From the NCBI RefSeq assembly GCF_963678635.1, contig NC_087062.1, forward strand, positions 47,667,283 to 47,731,282: a stretch of DNA of 64,000 nt, given 5' to 3'. The position numbers and the translations under genes are program-made. Positions 1-9,945 of the stretch are shown here, piece by piece. How positions within the stretch are numbered: the first letter of the stretch is position 1; every line of letters begins with the position of its first letter. The notes under the pieces are model-generated. The model had not been told where the DNA came from. It did no database searches and saw only the letters and a program-made list of their open reading frames with translations. Source of the stretch: Symsagittifera roscoffensis. Lineage: Eukaryota; Xenacoelomorpha; Acoela; Convolutidae.

Positions 1-289
1 GCTGGAAGTTAACACTGAAAAAAACGTCCCGAAATAGTTTTGGTTTTTATTCAAAAATGCACTTGTCTAACTCAAAATTATGGCCAAGAATTTTCCAGAC
101 AAATCAATTTCAAAGTTTCATTTTTTTAGAAGTTAAATGTATTTACTTTAAATAGTAATTTTAGAGGTCAACTGTGATTGGCCAATTTTTCAATATGATG
201 GTTAAGAACCAAAACTTATGTGAACTTTTGTGAATACTATTTGTATATTGATGTTTTACCGTCAATTAGATTATTTCATTGTAAAAATA
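1..289. other. AT-rich sequence, nothing recognised
   Basis: No open reading frame of note, no repeat shared with the rest of the window and no RNA gene was seen. It lies upstream of the first hairpin copy of the Penelope-like element and may be flank or an older element end. Confidence 0.4.
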
Positions 290-320
290 CCGACGATGCA
301 CATAGGTGCGAAAACGCTCG
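290..320 (+). other. Hairpin motif, copy 1 (hammerhead-core-like)
   Basis: Order: CCGACGA (290-296), T, stem GCAC (298-301), loop ATAG, stem GTGC (306-309), then GAAAACGCTCG. The 4-bp stem is perfect. The layout resembles a hammerhead ribozyme core (CUGAUGA, stem II, GAAA) with one extra T. Hammerhead motifs are reported in Penelope-like elements. Catalysis is not claimed. Confidence 0.55.
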
Positions 321-590
321 AAATTTACATTTTACCAAAAATCGGTTAAATGATCATAGGTCATGAAATTATCCTGAGACATTGGCCAAAAAACACATGA
401 TAAAAATTCAACCATTTTATGCATTTACAATTTTAAAGTTTGCTCTGAAATAACATTGCAATCAGATGATCTCAGCTATGTTTCTGAGGCAATTTAAGTG
501 AGATTAATAATTCTATCTTTTATTTTGTTAAATTCAAATTTAATTTGTTGATTAGTCATATTTACCGAATTTCTTAATCTAAAACTCAAC

Positions 591-784
591 ACAATCACTG
601 TAACAAAAAAAACGCTAAATTGCTAAAACTGCCAAGTTTCCAGGGAAAACCTCGACGAAAGACTGATAATTCGATAAAAATTTTAGATGATTTTAGGTTA
701 CCAAGTTTTGCTTAAGAGTTTCTTTCGTATGGTCCAAAACATTCAATTGAGAATATGTTAAATGAAACTCACTTCCTAGCCGAC
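591..784 (+). repeat. 194-bp direct repeat, copy A
   Basis: Almost identical to 1517-1710; by eye one base differs. Read in one frame it gives a segment resembling the N-terminal part of Penelope-like ORFs (LSYGPKHS, then ETHFLAD-like residues), interrupted by a stop. It is followed by the expected downstream sequence of such an ORF, so this looks like the original position. Confidence 0.85.
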
Positions 785-1142
785 ATTGCCAAATAAGGAA
801 GAAATTTTCTTGAGACTGGAAAAGAGGGGAAAACTAAGTGAAGTAGTAAGCTCGGCAAAGTGGTACGCAAGGAACATCAGAAAAACACCAGTTGATCGTT
901 CACTTTCAAAATGGTGAAATATTAGAAAAAAAATGATCTTGTTGCTGTACCGTATTATAAAAGCTATGGATTATAAGTTATGAATTTTGACAGATAACCA
1001 CAAAAAATTTTGAATTGCCAAACTTACAAATATCAAAAATGGTACTAATTGTTTGATCTTGAAAGTAGAAAAAGATAACAATAACACACTACTTGAAACA
1101 AAACTCATCAGTGATCAAGTTTAATCAAAAATTAGAACTAGA

Positions 1143-1770
1143 CGAGCTCAGCCCGCTAGCTTATACGGTTTGGCCAAAGTACATAAGACTGAAAAACACT
1201 TTCGTCCGGTTCGTCCTGGCAGTAGTTATCATAAGCTGAACAAATTTTTGATTCCCTGTTGAAAAAATTCCTGACGCAAACATTCAAACATCTACATTAG
1301 ACACTCGAGAGAAACTCGAAGAATTAATACTTAACGAAAACGAACAAACAATTTCGCTAATTTTTATAGTTTCTTCTCAAACGTTCCCGTATCAGAAGCA
1401 ATTGCAATTGCGTTACGTAAATTGTATACAAATGATTATGCACCAGGTATTGAGCGTTCAATTCTGAAAATGGTGCTTAAGTTAGCAATAACAAATTTTT
1501 ATCTCAAATTTTTATAACAATCACTGTAACAAAAAAAACGCTAAATTGCTAAAACTGCCAAGTTTCCAGGGAAAACCTCGACGAAAGACTGATAGTTCGA
1601 TAAAAATTTTAGATGATTTTAGGTTACCAAGTTTTGCTTAAGAGTTTCTTTCGTATGGTCCAAAACATTCAATTGAGAATATGTTAAATGAAACTCACTT
1701 CCTAGCCGACTATCAGAATGAAGGTTTATCCATGGGTGCATTCCTCGCAGTATCTTTGGCAAACTTTTAG
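1143..1770 (+). pseudogene. Penelope-type reverse transcriptase remnant
   Basis: Three separated pieces of a reverse transcriptase are visible. At 1143-1262 the frame reads LYGLAKVHKTEKHFRPV and on to a stop, the fingers motif typical of Penelope-like RTs (xLYGLPKVHK, RPI). At 1371-1517 it reads FSNVPVSEAIAIALRKLYT and continues to LKLAITNFYL, corresponding to the FTNVPLxEAI region with the first catalytic aspartate region degraded. After a 194-bp insertion, 1711-1755 reads EGLSMGAFLAVSLANF, equivalent to the GxxMGSPLxPxLAN motif. The aspartate pair of the active site is not recognisable. The gene is clearly dead. The family assignment rests on these motifs plus the downstream GIY-YIG domain. 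Confidence 0.75.
1517..1710 (+). repeat. 194-bp direct repeat, copy B, inserted in the RT
   Basis: Near-identical second copy of 591-784. It sits exactly between the RT segment ending at 1517 and the segment resuming at 1711, so it interrupts the coding sequence. High identity in an otherwise decayed element points to a later duplication event. Confidence 0.85.
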
Positions 1771-2054
1771 AAGCAAGCACTCGGAGGTGTAATTAAAAGT
1801 GAAAACAAAGCCATAAAGTAAAGAACAAAAAAAAGACATCTGAAAATTTTCTAAAATGCAGTAAAAAATTTCCAAATAGTAAAAGTGTTGAACTTAAAAA
1901 AAGTGAAACTTGGTTCCGCGCTCAGTGTCAAAATATCAAAAACGACGAATTCAAAAAAAAATGGTAAAATAAAATGGTACTGTGAGTTCTGTCTTAATTT
2001 ATCAGACATTTCAACTTGTAGTAATGAAAAAAAAACGTCCGAAAGATTTGTATT

Positions 2055-2775
2055 GGACATTGTTTGTACTAAAAAAGGACACCCAAACACGGTACTAATC
2101 AGAGTGAACTTGTTGCATAAGAAAGTACAATTTACTATAGGAAAATCTAACCAGAAATGTGAACTTGCTTCTTTGGACATGAATATTGTGGTACATCATC
2201 AAGGGGATCCCATGCAAATGATATCGAAAACCATCAATCAATACTGAAAATATTTTGAATTGTCAGAGCTGCGGACCTATCTGGCACTCAAGCACCACAA
2301 AAACAAAATTGTGGAACGAACAATGCATAAGTTGTTTCGATGTACCCCTAACTGGAACAATTTAACCAAGCGTTAAAAACTAACAAGGACACTGGAAAGA
2401 AAAATCAGTACGCAGAATTCTGGACATCAAAAACTGTAAAAATTACAGTGAAAAAAACTCCTAAACGAAACATAATAACAAACCTTGCAAAATGCAAAAA
2501 CTGAAACCAGCCGCAAGAAACTCGGCAAACCGAGGTTTTTTCTACAGTATCCATCCAAGAAACCTAATTATGAAATTGAAAGAAAGACTTCAACGGTCAG
2601 GTTAAATATTGGTTATTTTCGAAACGCGCAAAAAAACTTGCCTGCCGTCGCTTAAATGTCAAATTTTGATTGCAACCTGAAGTCTCATGTGATTTATGAA
2701 ATATAATGTATTGGATGTAGCTCCAACTATGTTGGGCAAACGTGCCGACATCTAACCCCACGGATAACAGAAGAT
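2055..2775 (+). repeat. Tandem 747-bp repeat, copy 1 (PLE 3' coding region)
   Basis: The unit starts GGACATTGTTTGTACT and recurs at 2802 with offset 747. It contains a degraded stretch leading into a GIY-YIG domain start (CIGCSSNYVGQT at about 2710). The 120-residue open frame at 1885-2247 lies over this unit and is Lys-rich; I do not recognise it as a protein family and treat it as remnant sequence. Confidence 0.8.
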
Positions 2776-2801
2776 ATGTACAGGTTCGAAACAAATGTAA
2801 A

Positions 2802-3520
2802 GGACATTGTTTGTACTATAAAAGGACACCCAAACACGGTACTAATTAGAGTGAACTTGTTGCATAAGAAAGCACAATTTACCATAGGAAAATCTGACTA
2901 GAAATGTGAACTTGCTTTTTTGGACATGAATATTGTAGAAAATCATCAAGGGGATCCCATGCAAGTGATATCGAAAACTATCAACCAATAATGAAAATAT
3001 TTTGAATTTTTATAGCAGCGGACCTCTCTAGCACTCAAGCACCACAAAAAGAAAATTGTGGAAGGAACAATGCATAATTAGTTTCGATGTACCACTAACT
3101 GGAACAATTTAACCAAGCGTTGAAAACTAACGAGTACATTGGAAAGAAAAATCAGAACCCAAAATCCTGGACATCAAAAACTGTAAAATTTACATTGAAA
3201 AAAAATCCTAAACGAAACAAAATAAAAAACTTCACAAAAAGCAAAAACTGAAACCAGTCGCGAGAAACTCGGCAAACCGAGGTTTTATCTCTACAGTATC
3301 CAAGAAACCTAGTTATGAAATTGAAAGAAAACTTCAACGGTCAGGTTAAATAGGGGTCATTTTCAAAACAAGTAAAAAAAACTTGCCTGCCGTCGCTTAA
3401 ATGTCAAACTCTGATTGCAACTTGAAGTCTCATGTGGTTTATGAAATATAATGTATTGGATGTAGCTCCAAGTATGTTGGGCAAACGCGCCGACATCTAA
3501 TCCCACGGATAACAGAGCAT
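2802..3520 (+). repeat. Tandem 747-bp repeat, copy 2
   Basis: Second copy of the unit beginning at 2055, with scattered substitutions. Only this copy continues into the complete remainder of the GIY-YIG domain, so copy 1 is the partial one. Confidence 0.8.
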
Positions 3521-3715
3521 CAAAAGATTGACTCGCCAGTAGGACAGCATGTCGCAAAATTCTGTGGACAACCTAAAGCATTTCAATGGCGATCAATTGA
3601 CAAAAGCAATGACGTTGAAATGTTATTAACAATGGATGCCCTCCATATCAGTAAAAGCACGCCGCAACTGAATAGACGTAACGAGTACAGGAGCCGAGAG
3701 CTCACACTCAAATGA
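3410..3715 (+). pseudogene. GIY-YIG endonuclease domain of the Penelope-like element
   Basis: The frame from 3410 reads SDCNLKSHVVYEI, one in-frame TAA, then CIGCSSKYVGQTRRHL with PRITEHQ, and ends NEYRSRELTLK at a TGA (3713-3715). The Cys-x2-Cys pair, the YVGQT and R-x3-RxxEH block, and the Asn-rich C terminus match the endonuclease domain that follows the RT in Penelope-like elements, where it nicks target DNA for reverse transcription. Apart from the single stop the domain is intact in length (about 100 codons), making it the best-preserved part of the element. Confidence 0.8.
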
Positions 3716-4006
3716 TAGTCTGACATTAAGCATGCCAACATGATTCGAGTTTTAATTTTTTTTCGAATTAAAACAGACAAAATGAGAATCATACAACAAT
3801 TTAACCCTTGAAATAATTTAATAAAATGAGCAAATCGGGAAAAACTTTTGAACTTGTATCGAATAACGAAAAAACTCCACAGAAGAAATTCCTAAAAACT
3901 CGTTTTAATAATTATGTGAAATTTTTAGATACTCATAATCTTCAATAAAAATCATTTTGATTTCGAAAATCTTTCAACTGTAAGTTACACAATTAGTTAC
4001 ACATAC

Positions 4007-4037
4007 CTGATGATGGTAGTTATAGCGAAAACGTTCG
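4007..4037 (+). other. Hairpin motif, copy 2
   Basis: CTGATGA (4007-4013), T, GGTA / GTTA / TAGC, then GAAAACGTTCG. The stem has one mismatch that a single C would repair. It lies 290 bp downstream of the endonuclease stop, where Penelope-like 3' UTR structures are expected. Confidence 0.6.
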
Positions 4038-4329
4038 TAACTTAATTAAAATTTTATTGACTAACAACTTTTTTTAAAAAAATTTGATTCTTTTGTTTAA
4101 ATTGAGAAAGTAAATAAATATGAGTGCAATAAGTTTCATGAAATGAATCTGGTATAACAAAGACCAATTTTAACATCATTTTTGCCAAAAAAATTGTTTT
4201 CAACTCATTTTTCTGGCAAAGTTCAAAAATTTGTGCTATCTATCAGAGCATCAGAACAAGTATGTGGAGTTCGCATACACTCAAAAAAAAATTTGAAAAA
4301 TTTTTGGCTCATCGAAAAATTGTTGTTGC

Positions 4330-4670
4330 AGTTTTAATGTCGCGCATTAAAGAGCAACCAAATCAGGCTTAAATACTTGCTCTGATGTCGCGCATCAAAG
4401 AGCACTCGTATCATGCCCATGGACTGATTTAATTAAGGGATCACTATGCAGTCCTGAATAAATCAGATTTCGCGCAACAAAATGTCCTAATCTTGCGCAT
4501 TAAGCCTCGTGCAGTACTGATGTCGTGCTTTAAAATGTAACCCGAGTCGAGATTTTTCACCTAATTTGAAGCAAGATTTGAGCGGTTTGAGCGGTTTTTT
4601 TAGACAATTACGCTCAAAATGTTGCTTCAAAATGAGCGGTTTGAGCGGTTTTTGAACGGTTTATCTAAAA
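4330..4670 (+). repeat. Short dispersed repeats (TGTCGCGCAT-AAAGAGC and GAGCGGTTT)
   Basis: TGTCGCGCATTAAAGAGC at about 4337 recurs as TGTCGCGCATCAAAGAGC at about 4384, with weaker relatives near 4470-4520. GAGCGGTTT occurs in four close copies between about 4578 and 4650. No gene is apparent. Confidence 0.6.
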
Positions 4671-4678
4671 AGTAAGAA

Positions 4679-4705
4679 CGTTTTCGCACAACGCTGTATC
4701 ATCAG
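4679..4705 (-). other. Hairpin motif, copy 3, opposite strand
   Basis: On the minus strand: CTGATGA (4705-4699), T, ACAG / CGTT / GTGC, then GAAAACG. The spacing is the same as in copies 1 and 2, with two stem mismatches. It suggests the end of another Penelope-like copy in reverse orientation. Confidence 0.5.
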
Positions 4706-4709
4706 TCTG

Positions 4710-5257
4710 ATACACAGATGTGAGACACCTTTGTATGGCTATCGGATAACGTTGCTGTATTTCGAGGATCGCGTTCAAATTGTGGATTGAATTATGATGG
4801 CAAATAGAAAGTGTGAGAAATTGAAGACTGGTGATCGGCAGAACTTTATAACTTTTTTTCTGAGATACAAAAATTCAAATTATAAAATAAAATTCAATGA
4901 AAATAGATATGTTGTAAATTTTTTTGGACGTTTATGAGAGCTTTTTAAAATGTATGTCAAGTAATCGTATATTTTCAAATGTTTTTGTTTTTTATTCAAG
5001 TTAGTTAAAAAATTCTACTTTTTAGTATCTTTGACTGCGGGATAAAATTGTTTTTAACCTTTTCTAGTGTGATTCCGAAATCGAGATGATTGGAATTCTT
5101 GTGACTTTTTTGTTTCAGGAATTTAAATTTGTGCTTGTGATTTTTGATTTTTCCTTTGTGTACTAGTGGTGATTTCAAAGTCTTTTTCGGTTATGTTTTT
5201 TAATTTGTTGTTCGTTGGTTTTATTATGTTTTTGACTTATCAGTCGGTTTTTTTTAT
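4710..5257. other. No gene; probable 3' remainder of the old retroelement
   Basis: AT-rich. From about 5040 onward it probably continues the minus-strand retroelement beyond its integrase (T-rich plus strand, as in the neighbouring coding part), but no reading frame survives and no 3' LTR was found, so that end is truncated or unrecognisable. Confidence 0.4.
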
Positions 5258-5587
5258 TCATGGTATCTTGTGATGTTTCGACATTATGGAGTCCGGTAAA
5301 GGAAAGTAACTGGCCAAGTTTTCGGAGACCGTATTCTTTGGGTGATATGGTAGGATGTTGATTCTGTGTGGTGAAAATTTTTTTCTATTTAAGTCGATCA
5401 ATTTATATATTACGTCTGTGGGTTTATCAATAATTTGGTATGGTCCTTTGATTAAAAGTTGTAGTTTCTTTGGTATTCTTTTCTTTGACGTGAAACTTGG
5501 ATATAGAACGAATGTTTCAATTTTTGAATCTGAAGCGAGTGTAAGTGATATGAGCTTGAATAACTTATCTTTCGAACATTTCGACAT
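5258..5587 (-). pseudogene. Integrase C-terminal fragment
   Basis: Residues 23-75 (ETFVLYPSFTSKKRIPKKLQ, then GPYQIIDKPTDVIYKL and SPHRINILPYHPK) align with the integrase C-terminal region at 48781-48985 of the full copy (GTFVLIPNFN and GPYQIIAKPTDVTYKI). This is the GPF/Y-type module after the catalytic core of Ty3/gypsy integrases. The catalytic core is missing from this copy. Confidence 0.8.
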
Positions 5588-5619
5588 TTTTGATTGTGTT
5601 TTTCACCTCTATTTAAAAT

Positions 5620-5958
5620 CTATTGAGTACAGAAAGCTAAGTCTAAATTTTGTTGATGATGAAATTGATCTTCATCATAAGTATGAAGTGGTAAGTTGGA
5701 TTGGAGTCCACTGAAATATGGAGCCTTGTGATGGTTGAAAATGTCCTCTTGTTTTTTGATTGATGAGTCAGGAATTGTTTCAGAAATAGATTTTTTTTGT
5801 TTAGGTCGTCGTTGATGTTTTGCTGTGCTACTTCTATAAATTTGGTTTTGTCTATTTGAATGTTGTGCATTATTTCGATACCGTGGCTGGGAAGTATTTC
5901 TTATGGACCCTTTTAGATTGTTATTTTTTCTACTCCTGTAATTTATTTGAATTTTCAC
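5620..5958 (-). pseudogene. Chimeric gag-integrase ORF created by deletion
   Basis: 112 codons. The N-terminal half is Asn/Arg/Gln-rich and contains IYRSSTAKHQRR, matching the Gag tail at about 44430-44460 (YRSSTPKHQR). The C-terminal half contains NLPLHTYDEDQFHHQQ, matching the integrase region at about 48588-48630 (NLPLHTHDEDHFHHPQ). In the full copy these lie about 4.1 kb apart. The frame remained open across the deletion. There is no reason to think the product is functional. Confidence 0.75.
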
Positions 5959-6066
5959 GTAATCTGTGATTACAGTTTTTGGTTTTTGGGTGATTTTTTA
6001 ATAATTTCTACAAATGTTATTTGAGTGCGCTTGCAAAAACTTCTAGAACGATCGTTTGAGTAATAT

Positions 6067-6351
6067 CTATTGCAATTGTTCGAGGATGAAGTGTCTGATG
6101 TTTTTAGAGCAATTGCTCCAGTTTGGTTTTGATCTTGCGTAGTTGTTTCTATATTGACTATTGTGGCTATAATAGCGGCTATATCTGTTTTGTGGGCTAT
6201 AATTTGACTTTTTTCGATATGGGACTCTTCCTCGAGAGTGATTATTGTATGGTGATAGCAATCCGCTGTTTTTGTAACTAGATAGTAGCGGTTTTCCGGA
6301 GTTTTTGTTATTTTGATAATTTTTATTAGGTAAGTTTTGATCTTTTTTCAT
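6067..6351 (-). pseudogene. Gag C-terminal (Asn/Arg/Tyr-rich) fragment
   Basis: Starts MKKDQNLPNKNYQNN and contains SGKPLLSSYKN and SPYNNHSRGRVPYRKKS. These match the segment just after the zinc knuckle in the full copy (MKKDQNLPNKNVYSNNSSGK, about 43879). It is a low-complexity basic region, probably RNA-binding. The zinc knuckle itself (expected near 6.45 kb) has lost its cysteines. Confidence 0.75.
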
Positions 6352-6887
6352 GTATTGATAAAAAAATTTTTTTTTGGTTCTTTGTGTTTTGGTGGTCTGT
6401 TTGATTGTTTTGTTGTTTTTGTGTGAATTCGTCGATACTCTGTTCGTATCTTTGACAATAAATCCCTTTTTTAAATGGAGGTTTTCCTTTTAAAGCTTAG
6501 GTTCTTTTCTCATATGTCCAGAGTTTTGGCTATTTTTTTCCGCTAACTCACTACCTGAGTTATGTATATTTTTATATGTGAAGTAATTGTTTGAAAATTA
6601 GAAATTATCTGTTGTTTTATTTTTTTTCTTCTAATTTCATTGTGATTTCTACTTATCTACGAATTTGCAAATTTCTATATCTGGTTCACCAATTGATGGT
6701 GGTTGTGACGCTCTTTTATTTTTGTTAAATTTCTTTTGAGTATTAAACTCATCATAGAATTTCTTTCAATTTTGTGTTTCTGTAATTTTGTGTTTTCAGG
6801 GAACATGCTTTTTGTTCCAGAGTTTCTAATCATACAGCGAGTCTTTTTATAGTTTTCGTCGGGATATTAAAATCTCGTTAGAGAAAA

Positions 6888-7187
6888 CTATTGATGTTGT
6901 TTTATTTCTTTCTGATTCAAACTTAAAAAAAATTCTGCGAAACGTTTCCAATTTAATTTGATTTCTTTTGGCTGAACTATTTGGTGGGTCTGCATTAGAC
7001 CTGCACGTCTGTGATATTGATGAAGGGCTGTGTTTATATATATTGGGCCTTTAAATATTATTAGTTTGACTGTCACAGCGTTCAAATACTCTTCGACTGA
7101 GTATTCAGGATCTCTTCCTGAGCAAACCATTAGTGGTTTGTTTGATTTAAAGGTTGATTCACCCATAACGTATGAATTCATCGTCAT
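6888..7187 (-). pseudogene. Gag capsid-region fragment
   Basis: MTMNSYVMGESTFKSNKPLM, then EYSVEEYLNAVTVKLI, parallels the full copy at 42985 (MTMNPYLMGGSS, EYSVEDYLNAVTANLI). About 30 codons are missing in the middle. The codon just before this ATG is CAA here but TAG in the 39-kb copy, so the upstream and downstream Gag parts were originally one frame. Confidence 0.75.
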
Positions 7188-7292
7188 TTGAAGTTATTCT
7201 GCTGTGTTTGTTTTTTTGTTTGAATTCTGTAAGTTGAATTCGACTATTTTCATGTTGTTGTAAGTAAAATAGTAATGGGAATTGATTTTTCA

Positions 7293-7892
7293 TTAATTCT
7301 GATTGGTAAACTTGATTATATGTTGATTTTGTTTGCTTTGATTAAAAAAATCTTTATCTTCTGAGAAATGTGGTTGATTTTTGTTAAACTTTTCATTAAC
7401 TGGGTAGTTTTTATTTTGTTGAAAAAATGAACAATTGTCATCGCGATCTGTTTGGTTGTTTCTTTGATCAGGAAAACTTACTGATTGTGTTTTTGAAATC
7501 TTAAGTGGTTGCAGATTGTAAATGTATTTGTGAGACTGTTTTTGCGTTGTTAGGAGCGGTCGTGCTATTGGCTGACTAATATGATTATTTGCAAAAAAAA
7601 TCGTAGCTAGGATTTGCAAAATTTCTTCTTCTGATAAAGTTTGGTTTGCTAAAAAAACGTTTAATGTTTATTGGCCTATATGTTTTTCAATCCATTTGTG
7701 GATATTCAGGGAACCCTGTTGTTTTAACTGTTGATTGCAATGTTTGTCGTGGAAATGGAGTTTTTTTTCATGTAGTCTTGCGATTCTTGTGTGAATAGGT
7801 GATAAGTTTTGTTGTATTGTTACTGGTTGTATTTCAACAGTTTCTTCATCAGTGAAACGTGATGGTGTTTGGTTGTCTTGGTTTTTCAACAT
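7293..7892 (-). pseudogene. Gag N-terminal region fragments
   Basis: Two open pieces (7293-7619 and 7668-7892). The first contains DDNCSFFQQNKN, matching the full copy near 42576-42610. The second contains FTDEETVEIQPVTIQQNLSP, matching 42200-42250 (INEEIVQTTTTQQSISP). They show that the long region upstream of the capsid-like part belongs to Gag in this family. Confidence 0.65.
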
Positions 7893-8199
7893 TGTAGTAG
7901 TTTTCAGATTTTTTTTCGTGTTCTCAATTGTTGAAATTAGGTATTATCAACTGTCCTATCGTTAAACATGGTACTTTAATTTAAAGATTTTGTATCTGAT
8001 GTTAATGGAGTTACCCCCAGATAGTTTTTACTTATTTAGATAGTTCGAACTGTTGAGTGGAAAAACCGTGATACCGTTCTGGAATTCATACATAAAGCGT
8101 TTCAGTTGCTAAGATTATATCCTCGTCACAGTATGTGCGAAGTTGTTTTGGAGGTTTTTCTATTCAGTTTCTAATTGTTAAGTTTATAATTGATTTATA

Positions 8200-8395
8200 A
8201 TCCATTTGTCGATATTCAGGGGAAAATGTTAGTTTAACTAATGCTTGCATTGTTTTTGTAGAAATGGAGTTTTTTTTTCATGTAGTTGTTGTCATTGTTG
8301 GGTCAATAGGTGATATAATTTGTTGTATTGTTATTGGTTGTATTTCAACAATTTTTTCTTTAGTGAAATGTGATGGTGTTTGAATGAAGCTGCAC
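8200..8395 (-). repeat. Direct repeat of 7685-7880
   Basis: Bases 8200-8395 repeat 7685-7880 at an offset near 513 bp with moderate divergence (shared blocks include GGAGTTTTTTTTCATGTAGT). It is an internal duplication in the leader/gag region of the old element. Confidence 0.7.
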
Positions 8396-9594
8396 AATTG
8401 CATCTGGCGTTTTCTACATTAAAGTAATCTTTATCTTACTTAGATGGGGATTGATAAGAGATCGAGGGTTGCAAAATAGTAACTTAACCCCCAAATTTCA
8501 GGTATAATTATAAGACAAGTAGATCATTAGATTCAATTTTGGAGCTAACTAGTGTTACGAAAATTTATAAGCCGGGGTCATTTAAATGGAGGGGCTCAAG
8601 AAAGGGTGATTAACCAAAAAATTTCATAGTTTAGCTAAATCTAAAGGATGAACTTTTTGGAGTTAAAATGTCAGTTAGTCCTGGGTTGTTTGGACGGGTT
8701 TATTTGAGTAGTTAGACATTAAGTTTTCAGGAATGGGTTGAACTTAAAGTTAAAAATGAATGGATCCAAGGAAAACCTTGAAGATCCAGATTAGACAAAA
8801 AAATAGGATAAAAAGTTTTTAAAGTTACGGATTCATGATCAAAGAAAAAAGATTTAAAATTAAAGATTCGAGACGAAGCCATGATAGTCTGGTTTATTTA
8901 ACTAAAAGTAGGATTTAGGGTTTAAGATCAAGGAAAATCCTAGTTTAGGAACAAAATTAATATATTTTGAATGGTAAGAGTTCCAAGAAAGGTCTTGGTG
9001 ACCTTGATTTTGTTTAAATTGCTACTTGAAGTTTTAATTTTTTTAGATAGGGAAAAACAGGGGAAAATGATGCTCCTCGAGAGCATGGAATCCTTACCAA
9101 ACTAACAACGTTCAAATATGCTACCTCGAGAGCATGGAATCCTCACCAAACTAACAACGTTCAAATATGCTTTGTTTAAAAAAAATAAAAAAACGGAAAC
9201 TAAAATTTTAGAAAATTATGACATTAGTAAAATTTTTTGTTGGCGCCTTGTTGTTTCATTATAGTATTAGTTTTGAAAATTATTCAAAGGTTATTGCTTA
9301 TCAAATCAACTTTACAGCTCTATTTAACGCAGTTCATGTAATAGCTCAGCTCTGCTGCACAAATAGATTTTAAACTTTGTCGTCGTTGTTCGCTTTTTCG
9401 CTTTGCGAAGCAGGTTTTTTGGTTTATCGTCTGTTGTTGTGATTGGATTTTGCGTTTATTATTGGTACGGCTTGATTAGACTTATAAAGACGTCGAATTA
9501 AGCTAATTCTAGTATCAGTTCGTTTTGATTTGTTTGGTTTTTTCTACAGCTAAGTTATTATTGGATCTGCTCGAGTGTCGTTGTTAGCACCAGA
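8396..9594 (-). other. Leader region of the old retroelement, no gene
   Basis: Corresponds by position to the 1.7-kb leader of the 39-kb copy. No reading frame was recognised. It contains a 49-bp tandem duplication (9075-9172). On the minus strand, TGGTGC (plus 9587-9592) lies two bases from the LTR end, as in the full copy, marking the primer-binding site. Confidence 0.45.
9075..9172. repeat. 49-bp tandem duplication
   Basis: CCTCGAGAGCATGGAATCC begins at 9075 and again at 9124; the two units are nearly identical, with one T/C difference visible. Confidence 0.9.
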
Positions 9595-9945
9595 TGAGTT
9601 TAGGTCCGGGTTGGCCTTATCTTAGAGTAATTTCGTATAAAAGTCTGTTCGTTAAGCTATCTATTTTCGGCCGGCTACGTTCGTACAACTTCTTAGTGTA
9701 ATACTATTCCTAATATTACTCTTTTATTTCCTTGTCTCAATAGATCTAGAGAGATACTGGTAGAGAAGCTAGAGAAGAGAAGAAAGCAAACGATTTGTTT
9801 CTGTTTTTTTTTCTCTGGCCGAAACTATCAATAGTTTCAGACTTACAATTTGTCATAACCTTTAGTACTGGATCGTGATTGGTTGCCTATAAAAATTTTA
9901 CAGTGGTTAATATCAATTTATATATTCAATAAATAACAGGTTCCA
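9595..9945 (-). repeat. Diverged 5' LTR of the old retroelement
   Basis: On the minus strand it starts TGGAACC (9945) and ends AACTCA (9595), the same termini as the 410-bp LTRs at 39142 and 57488. Shared internal blocks include GAGTAATTTCG and GTACAACTTCTTAGT in plus orientation. It is shorter (351 bp) and clearly diverged. Confidence 0.8.

Larger units (their letters stand above)
290..4037 (+). mobile_element. Penelope-like retroelement, decayed
   Basis: The interval holds, in order, pieces of a Penelope-type reverse transcriptase and a C-terminal GIY-YIG endonuclease, the hallmark pairing of Penelope-like elements. It is bounded by two copies of the same hairpin motif (290-320 and 4007-4037), which fits the terminal repeat (pseudo-LTR) organisation described for this class. 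The coding sequence is shattered by stops and frameshifts. A 194-bp segment is repeated at 591 and 1517, and a piece of about 720 bp is repeated in tandem at 2055 and 2802. Outer boundaries are inferred from the hairpins; no target duplication was found. Confidence 0.75.
5258..9945 (-). mobile_element. Old, internally deleted relative of the 39-58 kb LTR element
   Basis: Read on the minus strand, this has an LTR at 9945-9595, a leader of about 1.7 kb, gag pieces, and then the C-terminal part of integrase, matching in order the element at 39142-57897. About 4 kb of gag-pol is missing at a junction near 5.7-5.8 kb, and env and the 3' LTR are absent. Many stops and frameshifts show it is much older than the 39-kb copy. 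Confidence 0.8.

Noticed and set aside
1885-2247. 120-codon Lys-rich ORF as a gene
   Set aside because: It overlies the tandemly repeated Penelope-like 3' region and has no domain; its counterpart in the second repeat is broken.
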